DNA of 64,000 nt from Paracoccus isoporae. Lineage in GTDB: Bacteria > Pseudomonadota > Alphaproteobacteria > Rhodobacterales > Rhodobacteraceae. Shown here one piece after another: positions 26,500 through 37,703 of the stretch (the first letter of the stretch is position 1; every line of letters begins with the position of its first letter). Made by a program: the position numbers and the translations under genes. Location of the stretch: NCBI RefSeq assembly GCF_900101865.1, contig NZ_FNAH01000013.1:1-64000 (forward strand), given 5' to 3'. Below the pieces are notes generated by a model that saw only the letters and a program-made list of their open reading frames with translations, was not told the DNA's origin and made no database searches.

Positions 26500-26526
26500 T
26501 TGGCACTCACACCAACAGAGTGCCAA
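26500..26526. promoter_or_regulatory. CIRCE element (HrcA operator)
   Basis: TTGGCACTC and GAGTGCCAA form a perfect 9-bp inverted repeat separated by 9 bases. The bacterial CIRCE consensus is TTAGCACTC-N9-GAGTGCTAA; the only difference is a symmetric change in both arms. It implies repression by HrcA, released by heat stress. Confidence 0.93.
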
Positions 26527-26563
26527 CAACAGACACTGCAACCTGAAACACCGGAGTGTTAGC

Positions 26564-26851
26564 ATGGCATTCAAACCGTTGCACGACCGAGTCCTGGTCA
26601 AGCGCGTCGAATCCGACGAAAAAACCAAGGGCGGTCTGATCATCCCCGACAGCGCCAAGGAAAAACCCGCCGAGGGTGAAGTCGTCGCCGTCGGCGAAGG
26701 CGCGCGCAAGGATTCGGGCGAGCTGATCGCGCCCTCCGTCAAGGCTGGCGACCGCGTCCTGTTCGGCAAATGGTCGGGCACCGAGGTCACGCTGGATGGC
26801 GACGAGCTGCTGATCATGAAGGAAAGCGACATCATGGGCATCATCGGCTGA
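26564..26851 (+). CDS. groES: Co-chaperonin GroES
   Basis: The 95-residue lid of the GroEL chamber. It starts [22 protein letters not shown], has the mobile loop with the GLIIPD motif, and ends [10 protein letters not shown]. First gene of the groES-groEL operon, under a sigma-70-type promoter and CIRCE element. A 57-base gap containing AGGAG separates it from groEL. Confidence 0.98.
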   Translation: MAFKPLHDRVLVKRVESDEKTKGGLIIPDSAKEKPAEGEVVAVGEGARKDSGELIAPSVKAGDRVLFGKWSGTEVTLDGDELLIMKESDIMGIIG

Positions 26852-26869
26852 TCGCCGGGATATCTCTGA

Positions 26870-28561
<1,692 letters not shown>

Positions 28562-28592
28562 TTCCCTGCCCCGGTCACTTTGACTGGAACGG

Positions 28593-28619
28593 AAAAGGGC
28601 GCCTTCGGGCGCCCTTTTT
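28593..28619 (+). terminator. Rho-independent terminator of groES-groEL
   Basis: A 7-bp GGGCGCC/GGCGCCC stem with the stable TTCG tetraloop is preceded by AAAA and followed by TTTTT, so it could also work weakly from the other side. Confidence 0.92.
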
Positions 28620-28688
28620 CATTTGCTAGAACCGCGTCGCAGAAGTCCTGCTCGCGCACCGGCGGCCGGGGCCGCCAGTGCTTCGCCG

Positions 28689-30284
28689 TCAGGTAAAGAT
28701 GAAATAGGTCGACACCACGATCAGCACGATCACCGCGCCCATTGGCTTGACCAGTGGCCAGGGCGTCATGTCCACCGCGTTGCTGTCGCGCGCGACATAG
28801 GCCGGCTGCATCGGGCGCGTCTTGCCGATCCACAGCATGATGACCACGTTCAGCACGAACAGGATCGCCATGACATGCAGGTAGTGCGGATAGTTCTCGG
28901 CCCCGAACACGAAGGGTTTTAGGACGAACTGGCTCAGGATATACAGCCCCACCCCCGACGCCAGGCCGATTTTCGCGGCAATCGGCGGCACATGCTTGGT
29001 GAAGATGCCGACCAGAATGATGGTCAGGATCGGGATCGAATAGCAGCCGTTGACCTCTTGCAGGTAGCCGAACAGCCCCTGCGGCGCGTTGGCGATGAAG
29101 GGCGCGATGGTCATCGAGGCCGCGGCCAGCACCACGCCGAATTTCTTGCCTGCGCCCACGACCTGCCCATCCGTCGCATCCGGCTTGACATATTGCTTGT
29201 AGATATCCACCCCGAACAGCGTCACCGAGCTGTTCAGCGCCGAGTTGAACGAGCTGAGAATCGCGCCGAACAGCACTGCCGCGAAGAAGCCGCGCAGCGG
29301 GAAGGGCAGCACCTCGGTCACCAGCCGCGGGTAAGCGGCGTCGGCCACGTCAAGGCCACCCTGAAACAGATGCCAGGCGATGATGCCGGGCAGAACGACG
29401 ATGATCGGGCCGAGGATCTTCAGGAAGGCGGCGATGATGAGGCCCTTCTGCCCCTCGCGCAGATCCTTCGCACCGAGCGCCCGCTGGATGATCGCCTGGT
29501 TCGTGCCCCAGTAGAACAACTGTACCAGCATCATGCCGGTGAAGATCGTGGCGAAGGGCACAGAGGCATCCTGACCGCCGATGGCCTCGAATTTCTCCGG
29601 GTTCTCGACCCAGAGCACGCGCAGCCCCTCGAAGATGCTGCCGCCGCCGATCGCCATCAGGCCAAAGACCGGCACCAGCAACCCGCCCAGGAACAGCCCG
29701 ACCGCGTTGATCGTGTCGGACACGGCGACTGCCTTCAACCCGCCGAAAATCGCGTAGATCGAGCCGACAATGCCGATGGCCCAGACCGTGATCCACAAGG
29801 CGGCGGTGTCGCTGACGCCCAGCACCTCGGGCACGTTGAACATGGTCGAGAGCGCCAATGCCCCGGAATAGAGCACGATCGGCAGCAGCACGATGACGTA
29901 GCCCGAAAGGAACAGCAGCGAGGTCGCGGTCTTGGTCTGCTCGTCATAGCGTTCGCGCAGGAAGCCCGGAATGGTGGACACGCCCGAACGCAGATAGCGC
30001 GGCAGCAACAGGATCGCCGCAACCACGATGGAAATCGCCGCCAGCGTCTCCCAGGCCATGACCAGCACGCCCTCGGTATAGGCCTGTCCGGTCAGCCCGA
30101 CGATCTGTTCGGTCGAGAGGTTTGTGAGCAGCAGCGAGCCCGCGATGACCGGCGCGGTCAGCGAGCGCCCGCCGAGGAAATACCCGTCGGAGTGATGCTC
30201 GTCCGTGCCGCGTGTCCATTTATAGGACAGCCAGGCGACAAGCGCCGTGAAGCCGAGAAATATGATGAAATTGAACGCGCCCAT
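28689..30284 (-). CDS. Sodium:solute symporter, YidK-like (SSS/SLC5 family)
   Basis: A 531-residue symporter with about 14 membrane helices. It closely follows E. coli YidK by eye, with YFLGGRSLTAPVIAGSLLLTNLSTEQIVGLTGQAY near the N-terminus, PIVLYSGALAL in the middle, and ANAPQGLFGYLQEVNG later. The family moves sugars or other solutes with sodium; YidK itself has no firmly assigned substrate. I chose the ATG at 30284, with GGAGGGGG just upstream; a longer in-frame start adds 16 residues. No sugar kinase or aldolase gene lies nearby to hint at a substrate. Confidence 0.9.
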   Translation of the reverse strand: MGAFNFIIFLGFTALVAWLSYKWTRGTDEHHSDGYFLGGRSLTAPVIAGSLLLTNLSTEQIVGLTGQAYTEGVLVMAWETLAAISIVVAAILLLPRYLRSGVSTIPGFLRERYDEQTKTATSLLFLSGYVIVLLPIVLYSGALALSTMFNVPEVLGVSDTAALWITVWAIGIVGSIYAIFGGLKAVAVSDTINAVGLFLGGLLVPVFGLMAIGGGSIFEGLRVLWVENPEKFEAIGGQDASVPFATIFTGMMLVQLFYWGTNQAIIQRALGAKDLREGQKGLIIAAFLKILGPIIVVLPGIIAWHLFQGGLDVADAAYPRLVTEVLPFPLRGFFAAVLFGAILSSFNSALNSSVTLFGVDIYKQYVKPDATDGQVVGAGKKFGVVLAAASMTIAPFIANAPQGLFGYLQEVNGCYSIPILTIILVGIFTKHVPPIAAKIGLASGVGLYILSQFVLKPFVFGAENYPHYLHVMAILFVLNVVIMLWIGKTRPMQPAYVARDSNAVDMTPWPLVKPMGAVIVLIVVSTYFIFT

Positions 30285-30499
30285 GGGACCCCCTCCCGCA
30301 ACGAATGGCGTTAACTCGAAACCTGTTGGCACAACTCTAGGTCGGGCCGGAGACGGCGTCCATATCGGCTGTTACCGCGAACATCGCGGCCTATGGCAAA
30401 GTGGCGCGTTTCCGCCACATCCCGCTTGCGGCTGCAGCGACGCGGCATCCGCGCGCGAGATCTGAAGGCGAGAAAGGTGGGGCGGCCCGGCGGCGGCGC

Positions 30500-32026
30500 T
30501 CAGCTTTTCACGACCGGCTCGACGCCCATCGCCTTGCAAAGCGATTCGAAGCGCGATTCCGCGACCTCACCGAACAGGGCGCGGCCGGTCTTGGTCAGGG
30601 TCAGCTCCAGCGTCTGCTTTTTCTGCGACAGGCTCAGCGAGCCCGCCTCGCCCGGATCCTTGACCGAGAACATCGCCCCGAACCGCATGGCCTTGCCCAA
30701 CACCTCGGCGGCCAGCAACTCGTCATCCGAGAGCATCGCGAACAGCGGCGCCATGGGCGAGCCGGAGCGCGAGTTCTTGTAGCGATGCAGCAGGGCCACG
30801 CCGAGAAACACCCGCTCGGGATGCGACAGCGCGGCCATATTGGCGCGGGTCACATTGTCGAAACAGGCATCGGCGCGGTAATCGGGATGGGTGCGCCAGG
30901 CGGTGTCATGCAGCAGGCAGGCCGCCCGGATCAGCCGGATCCGCTTCGGCGGCGCATCCTCGAAAAGCGGCAGCAGGAACTGATACAGCTTCTTGCCGAA
31001 ACCCGGCATCCGCGCCATCTGCCGTTCCGTGAACTTGGCCGATTCCAGCAGCGGATCTCGGGCGCGCAGGCTGGACGACATATGTTCGTAAAGCAGCCCC
31101 TCGCGGATGCCATAGGACGACACGGCCAGTTCCTTGGGCTGGAACGTCTCGACCAGTTGGCGCAGCACCAGGCTGGCGAGCGGCACCAGTTCCATGCGTG
31201 AATTCGAGACGCCGACGCGAGACCGCAGGGCCTGAAGATCGCTCTTGTTGATCCAGTCGACGGTCTGTTCCACCGCCTGCGGGCTCATCACATATTCATG
31301 CAGCACGGTCATGGGATAGGCCGTCCGCTCCATGTCCAGCCGGGCGATCGCGCGCCAGGATCCGCCGACCAGATAGATCCGGTCGTGATCCGTGCCGACC
31401 TTCTGGGCCAGCTCCTCCATGGTCTTTCGGATATGCTTGCGCAGCCCGTCCTCGCCGCCCTTCACCTGCTGCAGCCGGAACGGGCCGAGCTGCGAGGTGG
31501 CGCGGCGTCCGACATTGGCCTTGCCGTCCAGCACTGCGAGTTCCATGGAGTTGCCGCCAATATCGCAGACCAGACCCTGCGCATCCGGCCATCCCAGCAG
31601 CACGCCCTGCGCGGACAGCCTCGCCTCCTCCTCGCCGTCGATGACGTTCAGCTTCAGCCCGGTGTCCTTCTCGACCCGCTTGCGGAAATCCGACCCGTCC
31701 TTGGCGTCGCGCACCGCGGCGGTCGCCACCACGGTCATCGGGCGCACCTTCATCCCGTCAGCGATGGCGGCGAAGCGATCAAGCGCGACATGGGCGCGCT
31801 CGATGCCTTCGGGGTTCAGCCGCCCGGTGGAGGACATGTCCTTGCCCAGACCCGCCATGACCTTCTCGTTGTAGAAATAGGCCGGAGAGCGCGCCGCGCC
31901 GTCGAAGATCACCATGCGGATGGAGTTCGAGCCGACATCCACCACGCCCACGCGGGACAGGGCGCGGGCCGAGGCATCCTCGAACAGCCCCTCGAACGGA
32001 TCGTCGTATTTCGCCTTTCCGTTCAT
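30500..32026 (-). CDS. ppx: Exopolyphosphatase / guanosine pentaphosphatase family protein
   Basis: A 508-residue Ppx/GppA protein of the actin-like ATPase superfamily. The N-terminal phosphate loop is VVDVGSNSIRMVIFD, the second is LVCDIGGNSMELAV, and the acidic catalytic residue lies in VIDGEEEARLSAQG. The C-terminal helical domain includes LIRAACLLHDTAWRTHPDYRA, an HD-like segment. It cleaves phosphate from polyphosphate or pppGpp. The ATG at 32026 has AGGAG upstream; a TTG at 32065 with AAGGA is an alternative. It follows ppk in the same direction with a 51-base gap, the classical ppk-ppx pair. Confidence 0.93.
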   Translation of the reverse strand: MNGKAKYDDPFEGLFEDASARALSRVGVVDVGSNSIRMVIFDGAARSPAYFYNEKVMAGLGKDMSSTGRLNPEGIERAHVALDRFAAIADGMKVRPMTVVATAAVRDAKDGSDFRKRVEKDTGLKLNVIDGEEEARLSAQGVLLGWPDAQGLVCDIGGNSMELAVLDGKANVGRRATSQLGPFRLQQVKGGEDGLRKHIRKTMEELAQKVGTDHDRIYLVGGSWRAIARLDMERTAYPMTVLHEYVMSPQAVEQTVDWINKSDLQALRSRVGVSNSRMELVPLASLVLRQLVETFQPKELAVSSYGIREGLLYEHMSSSLRARDPLLESAKFTERQMARMPGFGKKLYQFLLPLFEDAPPKRIRLIRAACLLHDTAWRTHPDYRADACFDNVTRANMAALSHPERVFLGVALLHRYKNSRSGSPMAPLFAMLSDDELLAAEVLGKAMRFGAMFSVKDPGEAGSLSLSQKKQTLELTLTKTGRALFGEVAESRFESLCKAMGVEPVVKS

Positions 32027-32077
32027 CAGACCACTCCTGATTTCGGTCGCGTGGTGCTCGTTCAAGTCGCTTCTTCC

Positions 32078-34276
32078 TTAATCGGGGCTCTGGGTCAAGG
32101 CGGCCACATCGCCGGCACCGGCGCGTCCGCGACCCGACAGCGAGGGGTTCTCCATGAAAAACTGGTGACAATCAAAAAGATCATCCCGACCGGCCGGCAG
32201 GTGGCGCAGATAGCGGCCATCGGGTTGCAGGATCCAGCTTTGCGCCTCGTCGGCCATGTTGGCGGCCATGATCTGGCTGACGATCTGTGCCTTCACCGTG
32301 TCGTTCTTGCACTCCACCAGCGTTTCCACCCGGCGGTTGAGGTTGCGGCCCATCCAGTCGGCGGAGCTGATGAACACCCGCGCCTTGCGCGACGGCAGCC
32401 CGTGCCCGGCCCCGAAACAGACGATGCGCGAATGTTCTAGGAACCGGCCGACGATGGATTTGACGCGAATATTGTCCGACAACCCCTTGATGCCCGGACG
32501 CAATCCGCAAATGCCGCGAATGACCAGATCCACCTTCACCCCGGCCTGTGAGGCGGCATAAAGCGCGTCGATCACATCGGGTTCCACCAGCGAGTTCATC
32601 TTGGCCCAGATCGCCGCCGGGCGTCCTAGACGCGCCAGTTCCGCTTCATGGGCGATCATCTCGATCAGGCGCTCCTTCATCCGGATGGGAGAGATCGACA
32701 GGTTTTCCAGCCCTTCCGGCTGCACATAGCCGGAGAGGTAGTTGAACACCTTGGTCGCGTCGCGCCCGAGCGCCGCGTCGCAGGTGAACAGCGACAGGTC
32801 GGTATAGATCCGCGCCGTGATCGGATGGTAATTCCCGGTGCCGTAATGGGTATAGGTGACAAGCACGTCGCCCTCTCGCCGGACGACGGTCGAGATCTTG
32901 GCGTGGGTCTTGTAGTTGATGAACCCATAGACGACATGCGCGCCGGACCGCTCCAGCCGCCGCGACTGGCGGATATTGGCGGCCTCGTCGAAACGCGCCT
33001 TCAGCTCGATCAGCGCGGTGACGGATTTGCCCGCCTCGGTCGCCTCGCACAAAGCCTCCACGATCGGGCTGTCGCGGCTGGTGCGATAGAGCGTCTGCTT
33101 GATCGCCAGCACATCGGGGTCGCGGGCGGCCTGGGTCAGGAAGCGCACCACCATGTCGAATGTCTCATAGGGGTGATGCAGCAGCATGTCCTTCTGGCGG
33201 ATCGCGGCAAACATGTCGCCGCCATGATCCTGCACGCGTTCAGGCACGCGCGGGGTGAAGGACGGCCATTGCAGATCACGGCGTTCTTCCAGCACCAGTT
33301 CCTTCAGATCGGCCACGCCGATCAGCCCGGCCACCTCGATCACCTCGTCGGGATGGACCTGCAATTCCTCCATGATGATGCGGCGCAGGGAGTCGGGCGC
33401 GCCCTCGGTCAGCTTCAGCCGCACGACCGTCCCGCGCCGGCGGCGTTTCAGGGCGGTCTCAAATTCGCGGACCAGATCCTCGGCCTCTTCCTCGACCTCC
33501 AGATCGCTGTCACGCAGCACCCGGAAGGCGCAATCTCCGATGGCACGGTAGCCGGGGAACAGGCTGTGCAGGTTCATCAGCAGCAGATCCTCCAGCCGCA
33601 GGAAGCGCGTGCCGCCCGGCAGCCGGATGAAGCGGGCAAGCTGCGCGGGGATCGGCAGCAGCGCCTTCATGCGCCGCCCGTCGGATTCCCGCGCCAGTTC
33701 GAGCGCCAGTGAAAAGCCCGAATTGGGGATGAAGGGAAAGGGATGCGCCGGATCGATCGCCAGCGGCGACAGGACCGGCAGCACATGCGACAGGAAATAC
33801 GCGCCAAGATACTCGGCATCGGCCTGCGAGATCCGGTCGCGCGACAGGATCACGATGCCTTCGGCCTCCAACTCCTGCCGCAGCCCGTTCCACACCGCTT
33901 GCTGGGCCCGCATCAGCCGCCGCGCATCTGCGTTGATGAGGTGAAGCTGCTCGCCCGGCGTGCGCCCGTCATGGGAGGTGCTGGTGTTCCCCTCGCGCTG
34001 CAATTCGCGCAGCCCGGCGACGCGGACGGTATAGAACTCGTCCAGATTGGCCGCCGAGATGGCCAGGAAGCGCAGCCGTTCCAGCAGCGGCACGCGGGCG
34101 TTGCGCGATTCGTCCAGCACCCGCCAGTTGAAGCTGAGCCAGCTCAGCTCGCGGTTGAAATAGCGATCCGGGCCGGTGGGCACCCCGCCCTCCGCCTCGA
34201 AGGACGGCGGCGCCGGGTGCTTCAGGAAATCGGCTTTGGTCATGTCGGGTTGGTCCGGGGCTAAAACGTCACTCAC
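32078..34276 (-). CDS. ppk: Polyphosphate kinase 1
   Basis: Makes polyphosphate from ATP at the inner membrane. The 732-residue protein begins its core with [16 protein letters not shown]. It carries [10 protein letters not shown], the autophosphorylated histidine in [11 protein letters not shown], a later [20 protein letters not shown] segment and [10 protein letters not shown]. All four PPK1 domains appear present. The start is drawn at the GTG at 34276; an ATG at 34243 is also in frame and would shorten a non-conserved tail. It is followed by ppx, so synthesis and breakdown of polyphosphate are transcribed together. Confidence 0.95.
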   Translation of the reverse strand: MSDVLAPDQPDMTKADFLKHPAPPSFEAEGGVPTGPDRYFNRELSWLSFNWRVLDESRNARVPLLERLRFLAISAANLDEFYTVRVAGLRELQREGNTSTSHDGRTPGEQLHLINADARRLMRAQQAVWNGLRQELEAEGIVILSRDRISQADAEYLGAYFLSHVLPVLSPLAIDPAHPFPFIPNSGFSLALELARESDGRRMKALLPIPAQLARFIRLPGGTRFLRLEDLLLMNLHSLFPGYRAIGDCAFRVLRDSDLEVEEEAEDLVREFETALKRRRRGTVVRLKLTEGAPDSLRRIIMEELQVHPDEVIEVAGLIGVADLKELVLEERRDLQWPSFTPRVPERVQDHGGDMFAAIRQKDMLLHHPYETFDMVVRFLTQAARDPDVLAIKQTLYRTSRDSPIVEALCEATEAGKSVTALIELKARFDEAANIRQSRRLERSGAHVVYGFINYKTHAKISTVVRREGDVLVTYTHYGTGNYHPITARIYTDLSLFTCDAALGRDATKVFNYLSGYVQPEGLENLSISPIRMKERLIEMIAHEAELARLGRPAAIWAKMNSLVEPDVIDALYAASQAGVKVDLVIRGICGLRPGIKGLSDNIRVKSIVGRFLEHSRIVCFGAGHGLPSRKARVFISSADWMGRNLNRRVETLVECKNDTVKAQIVSQIMAANMADEAQSWILQPDGRYLRHLPAGRDDLFDCHQFFMENPSLSGRGRAGAGDVAALTQSPD

Positions 34277-34453
34277 AACATCCGTTGCAGGACATCGATT
34301 TTTCCACTTATCGTTAATTTGTTCAATGGGTTAACAGTATTCAAATTCAACTTTTCTTGTGCAGACCACATCCCGACCGATGCCCGCGCCCGGCTTTCGG
34401 GTCGCACGGAATCATGCGCGCGCCAAATTCTGAGTGTTTGCGCAGAAATCCGG

Positions 34454-35137
34454 TCAGTTTTCGGAAAGACGATGCAGGATGTCGGCCGCCATCTGCCGGG
34501 TCGGGGCCTTTCCCGCCGCCAACGCCGCCATGTCCAACGCGCCGACGAGCCTCCGGGCCAGGCCGAGATCGCGGTCCATGCGCGGCACCAGCCAGGAGAT
34601 CAGCCCCGACGATGCGCTGATCTGCCGGTCGGCGAACAGCTTGACCAGCACCGCCGCCAGCAGCGCCTCGTCCGGCGCCTCGATCCGGGTCAGCGGCAGG
34701 GCGGCCATCCGGCTTTGCAGATCGGGCAGCGACAGCGCCCAGTCCCGCGCCGGTCCCCGCGCCGTCAGCAGCAAGCGGCAGCCCCGCGCGGCGCAGAGAT
34801 TCCACAGATGGAACAGCGCCGCTTCGGCCGCCGGCACGCCCGCGACACGATGCGCATCCTCGACGATCACGGCACCGCCCGCCCGCGCCAGCGGATCGGC
34901 CTCATCAGCGGTCAGCGCGGCGGCATCGACATGCGCCGCGCCATGATCCGCCGCCCAGATCGCGGCCAGATGGGTCTTGCCCGACCCTTCCGGCCCGATC
35001 AGCAGCATCCGTCCTTGCGGCCACAGATCGGGCGCATCCAGCGTCGCCACCGCGGTCCGGTTGGCGTCGGTGACCAGGAAATCATCCCGGCCGAGCGCCG
35101 TCTCATGCGGCAGATCCAGCGTCAGTTGCCGGGCCAC
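34454..35137 (-). CDS. hdaA: DnaA-like regulatory ATPase HdaA
   Basis: A 227-residue AAA+ protein resembling the ATPase part of DnaA without its DNA-binding domain. Walker A is GPEGSGKTHL (residues 48-57), the Walker B-like strand is AVIVEDAH, and sensor regions follow in LLLTARGPARDW and ARRLVGALD. The N-terminal QLTLDLP resembles the clamp-binding motif by which Hda proteins attach to the beta clamp. In Caulobacter and relatives HdaA promotes hydrolysis of DnaA-bound ATP and limits re-initiation. Translation starts at a GTG three bases after the stop of the AI-2E-type permease gene. Confidence 0.88.
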   Translation of the reverse strand: MARQLTLDLPHETALGRDDFLVTDANRTAVATLDAPDLWPQGRMLLIGPEGSGKTHLAAIWAADHGAAHVDAAALTADEADPLARAGGAVIVEDAHRVAGVPAAEAALFHLWNLCAARGCRLLLTARGPARDWALSLPDLQSRMAALPLTRIEAPDEALLAAVLVKLFADRQISASSGLISWLVPRMDRDLGLARRLVGALDMAALAAGKAPTRQMAADILHRLSEN

Positions 35138-35140
35138 GGC

Positions 35141-36316
35141 TCAGCGCATCTTTCCGTGATCGGCCTGCGGCCCGGTCTCGTCCCCGTCGCGGCGGCGCAG
35201 CGCGTCGCGGGTGCCGTCCGGCACGAGTTCGACCAGAACCGGCAAAGGCTGCTCCGCCTCGCGCTGACGACCGGTATAGAGGGGGCTTTCCACGTATTGC
35301 TCGGTCATGAAGCGCACCAGCACGCCAAGCGCGGCGGCCAGCGGAACGGCCACCATCATCCCGACAAAGCCGAAGAGCGAGCCGAACACGGACAGCGCCA
35401 GAAGCAGCCAGACCGGATGCAGCCCGACATGATTGCCGACGATCTTGGGCTGAAGATAGTTCCCCTCGACCACCTGCCCGATGACGAAGATGGCGATCAC
35501 CGCGCCGATCCACACCGGCTCGCCCCAGAAATGGAACAGCGCCACGCCGATCGCCGTGGCCCCGCCAATCAGCACCCCGACATAGGGGATGAAGGACAGC
35601 ATCGCCGCACCGATGCCGATCGCCATGCCGTAAGGCAGCCCGACCAGCATAAGCCCGAGGGAATAGAAAACGCCGAGGATCAGGATCACCGTGCCCTGCC
35701 CGCGCAGGAACCCCGACAGGGTCTGGTCGATCTCGCGGGCCAGCCTTCGGATGGTGGGCGCGTGCTGGCGGGGCAGCAGCTCATCGACATGCGCCACCAG
35801 CCGGTCCCAGTCGAGCAGCAGGTAGAAGGCCACCACCGGCACGATCACCAGCAATGCGATCACGCTGACCATCCCGGCCACCGAGCCGAGAACCGAACCG
35901 ATGATCTCTCCGCCCCGCTCGCCAATCGCGGCGGCCAGGTTGTTCAGCCCGGCACGGATCGTGCCGCCCTCCGGCAGCAGGCCGGGGAAACGCTGGATCA
36001 TGAAATCCTGGAACTGCTCGATCATGCCGGGCGCGGCATTCACCAACTGGGTGGCCTGCCGGACGATCATCGGGGCGAGGAACAGCACGAATCCGACGAA
36101 GGCCATGACCGCCACCAGTGTAATCAGCACGACCGAGGCGGTGCGGCTCAGCCCGGCGCGTTCCAGCCGGTCGGCCAGCGGATCCAGCAGATAGGCCACG
36201 CCCGCGCCGATGATGAAGGGCAGGATCGCCTGCCCCAGAAGCCACAGCGTCAACAGCAGCGCCGCCATCGCCGCGCCCCACCAGATCACCTGCGACCGAG
36301 TTGACATCTGCTTCAT
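35141..36316 (-). CDS. AI-2E family (PerM/TqsA-like) membrane protein
   Basis: A 391-residue protein with about eight membrane helices arranged as in the AI-2E/PerM family: IWWGAAMAALLLTLWLLGQAILPFIIGAGVAYLL at the N-terminus, the central FYLLLDWDR motif and the late PYVGVLIGGATA and GNYLQPKIVGNHVGLHPVWLLLAL segments. E. coli TqsA exports autoinducer-2, but other members are sodium/proton antiporters, so transport function is uncertain. The charged C-terminal tail is cytoplasmic. It is coupled to hdaA, an arrangement often found in Rhodobacteraceae, and divergent from the DUF1489 gene. Confidence 0.88.
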   Translation of the reverse strand: MKQMSTRSQVIWWGAAMAALLLTLWLLGQAILPFIIGAGVAYLLDPLADRLERAGLSRTASVVLITLVAVMAFVGFVLFLAPMIVRQATQLVNAAPGMIEQFQDFMIQRFPGLLPEGGTIRAGLNNLAAAIGERGGEIIGSVLGSVAGMVSVIALLVIVPVVAFYLLLDWDRLVAHVDELLPRQHAPTIRRLAREIDQTLSGFLRGQGTVILILGVFYSLGLMLVGLPYGMAIGIGAAMLSFIPYVGVLIGGATAIGVALFHFWGEPVWIGAVIAIFVIGQVVEGNYLQPKIVGNHVGLHPVWLLLALSVFGSLFGFVGMMVAVPLAAALGVLVRFMTEQYVESPLYTGRQREAEQPLPVLVELVPDGTRDALRRRDGDETGPQADHGKMR

Positions 36317-36357
36317 GTGCCCCTTGCCCCTGCATGCCGGCCCTCTATATCGGGAAC

Positions 36358-36780
36358 ATGGCCAAGCACGTCAATCTGATGAAACTCTGCGTCGGTGCCG
36401 AAGGCCCGGACGAGCTTGAGGCGTGGCAGCAGCGCCGCTATGGCGACGCGCCCGCGCAGCATGTCACCCGGATGTGGCCGAAGCGCGAGGACGCGTTGCT
36501 GGCCGGCGGCTCCATCTACTGGGTGTTCAAGGGCACGATGCTGGCGCGGCAGCGCCTGATCGGGCTGGAGGAGCGCATCGGTGCGGACGGGATCCGGCGC
36601 TGCGCGCTGATGCTGGAACGCGACCTGGTGCGTGTCGCCGCCGTGCCCCGCCGCCCGTTTCAGGGCTGGCGCTATCTCGAACCCGGCGACGCACCGCCCG
36701 ACCTCCCCAAGGACCGCGCCCATGACGACGCGCTCCCGGCAAGGCTGGCCGCCGAACTTGCCGAAATGGGACTGCGCTGA
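36358..36780 (+). CDS. DUF1489 family protein
   Basis: A 140-residue protein that matches the alphaproteobacterial DUF1489 family: HVNLMKLCVGAEGPDELEAWQ at the start, then HVTRMWPKR and GGSIYWVFKGTMLARQ. The family has no known function; it is probably cytoplasmic and has no membrane segment. I chose the ATG at 36358 because the conserved region starts there. It is divergent from the AI-2E-type permease gene with only 41 bases between starts, and is followed by a tRNA. Confidence 0.85.
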   Translation: MAKHVNLMKLCVGAEGPDELEAWQQRRYGDAPAQHVTRMWPKREDALLAGGSIYWVFKGTMLARQRLIGLEERIGADGIRRCALMLERDLVRVAAVPRRPFQGWRYLEPGDAPPDLPKDRAHDDALPARLAAELAEMGLR

Positions 36781-36821
36781 GACTTGACGCCGCCCGGCCC
36801 GTGAGATACCGCAAACGCCAC

Positions 36822-36895
36822 GCGGGTGTAGCTCAATGGCAGAGCAGAAGCTTCCCAAGCTTACGACGAGGGTTCGATTCCCTTCACCCGCTCCA
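36822..36895 (+). tRNA. tRNA-Gly (anticodon CCC)
   Basis: A 74-base cloverleaf with encoded CCA. The acceptor stem is GCGGGTG/CACCCGC with discriminator T, the anticodon loop is TTCCCAA, giving anticodon CCC for GGG codons, and the T-loop TTCGATT sits on a GAGGG/CCCTT stem. No duplicated 3' end or integrase gene was seen nearby. Confidence 0.96.
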
Positions 36896-37142
36896 ATCCA
36901 GAACATATCCGGACAGACGCGGGCCTCACGGTTGAAAGACGCTTGCGGAGTTGTCGCAAAGGCAGGGATGCCGGAAGTCTGGCCACCCGCGCGCCGGCCC
37001 GGTTGCGCAAACATGATCGGGGCGGTGTCCGGACCAGACGGCGGGTTTCCGCTGCGTCAAATCAGCCGAACACATTGACGGAACGTCATATTCGACGGGA
37101 TGACAGGTTGAAGAGGGCGCTTTCCGCCAGCCATCAACCCTG
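36896..37142. other. Intergenic region before the TRAP operon
   Basis: No gene is supported. A perfect inverted repeat TGACG-GAA-CGTCA lies at 37076-37088, about 55 bases upstream of the TRAP promoter, and could bind a regulator. I see no terminator after tRNA-Gly. Confidence 0.45.
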
Positions 37143-37171
37143 TTGACAGGCCGCGCCGCAGCCGATGTTAT
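37143..37171 (+). promoter_or_regulatory. Promoter of the TRAP transporter operon
   Basis: A perfect TTGACA (37143-37148) is 17 bases from TGTTAT (37166-37171). The predicted start is about 20 bases before the first gene of the operon, leaving a very short leader with GCAGGGGGG as ribosome binding site. Confidence 0.65.
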
Positions 37172-37196
37172 CAGCCCAGATTTCGCAGGGGGGCGC

Positions 37197-37703
37197 ATGA
37201 TCCGCATAATCGACGGGCTGAGCGAGGCGGTGGGCAGGGTGGTGTCCCTGCTGTCGGGGGTGTTTGCCGCCATCATCATCTACGATGTGTTCATGCGCTA
37301 CGTCATGCGCGCGCCGACGCCCTGGGCCTTCGATCTGACCAAGATGATCTTCGGCTTCTACTTCATCATGCTGGGCGGCTATGCGCTGCGCCATCAGGCC
37401 CATGTCAAGGTGGATCTGCTGACCTCGGTGATGGCGCCGAGAACCCGCCGCTGGACCGAGATCCTGGGCTATCTCATCTTTTTCCTGCCGTTCAGCTTCG
37501 TGTTCATGCTGTATAGCTGGCAGTTCGGTCTGCGCTCGCTGGCGCAGGGCGAGGTGACCTACGGGGCGGTGCAACTGCCGGTCTATCCGCTGAAACTGGC
37601 CATGGGCGTGGCCGCCTGCCTGCTGTTCCTGCAGGGCATCGCCGAAATGCTGAAGCTGATCGTCGGTCACGAGGATCGCCGCCACGCAGACGAGGTCGCC
37701 TGA
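37197..37703 (+). CDS. TRAP transporter small permease (DctQ type)
   Basis: A 168-residue integral membrane protein with four helices. The motif YDVFMRYVMRAPTPWAFDLTKMIFGFYFIMLGGYALRHQAHVKVDLL is the DctQ signature, including RY, PxxW and the H-x-x-V-D element. It pairs with the large permease to form a sodium-driven importer that takes substrate from a periplasmic binding protein. The ATG at 37197 has a strong ribosome binding site. Its stop codon overlaps the start of the large permease gene (TGATG). Confidence 0.92.
   Translation: MIRIIDGLSEAVGRVVSLLSGVFAAIIIYDVFMRYVMRAPTPWAFDLTKMIFGFYFIMLGGYALRHQAHVKVDLLTSVMAPRTRRWTEILGYLIFFLPFSFVFMLYSWQFGLRSLAQGEVTYGAVQLPVYPLKLAMGVAACLLFLQGIAEMLKLIVGHEDRRHADEVA

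Noticed and set aside
34277..34453. Pho box upstream of ppk
   Set aside because: CTGTTAAC-like sequence is present, but two direct repeats with proper spacing (CTGTCAT-type) are not seen.
36822..37196. Integration site next to tRNA-Gly, also considered at tRNA-Arg (8109-8185)
   Set aside because: No duplicated tRNA 3' end and no integrase or phage-like gene is nearby.
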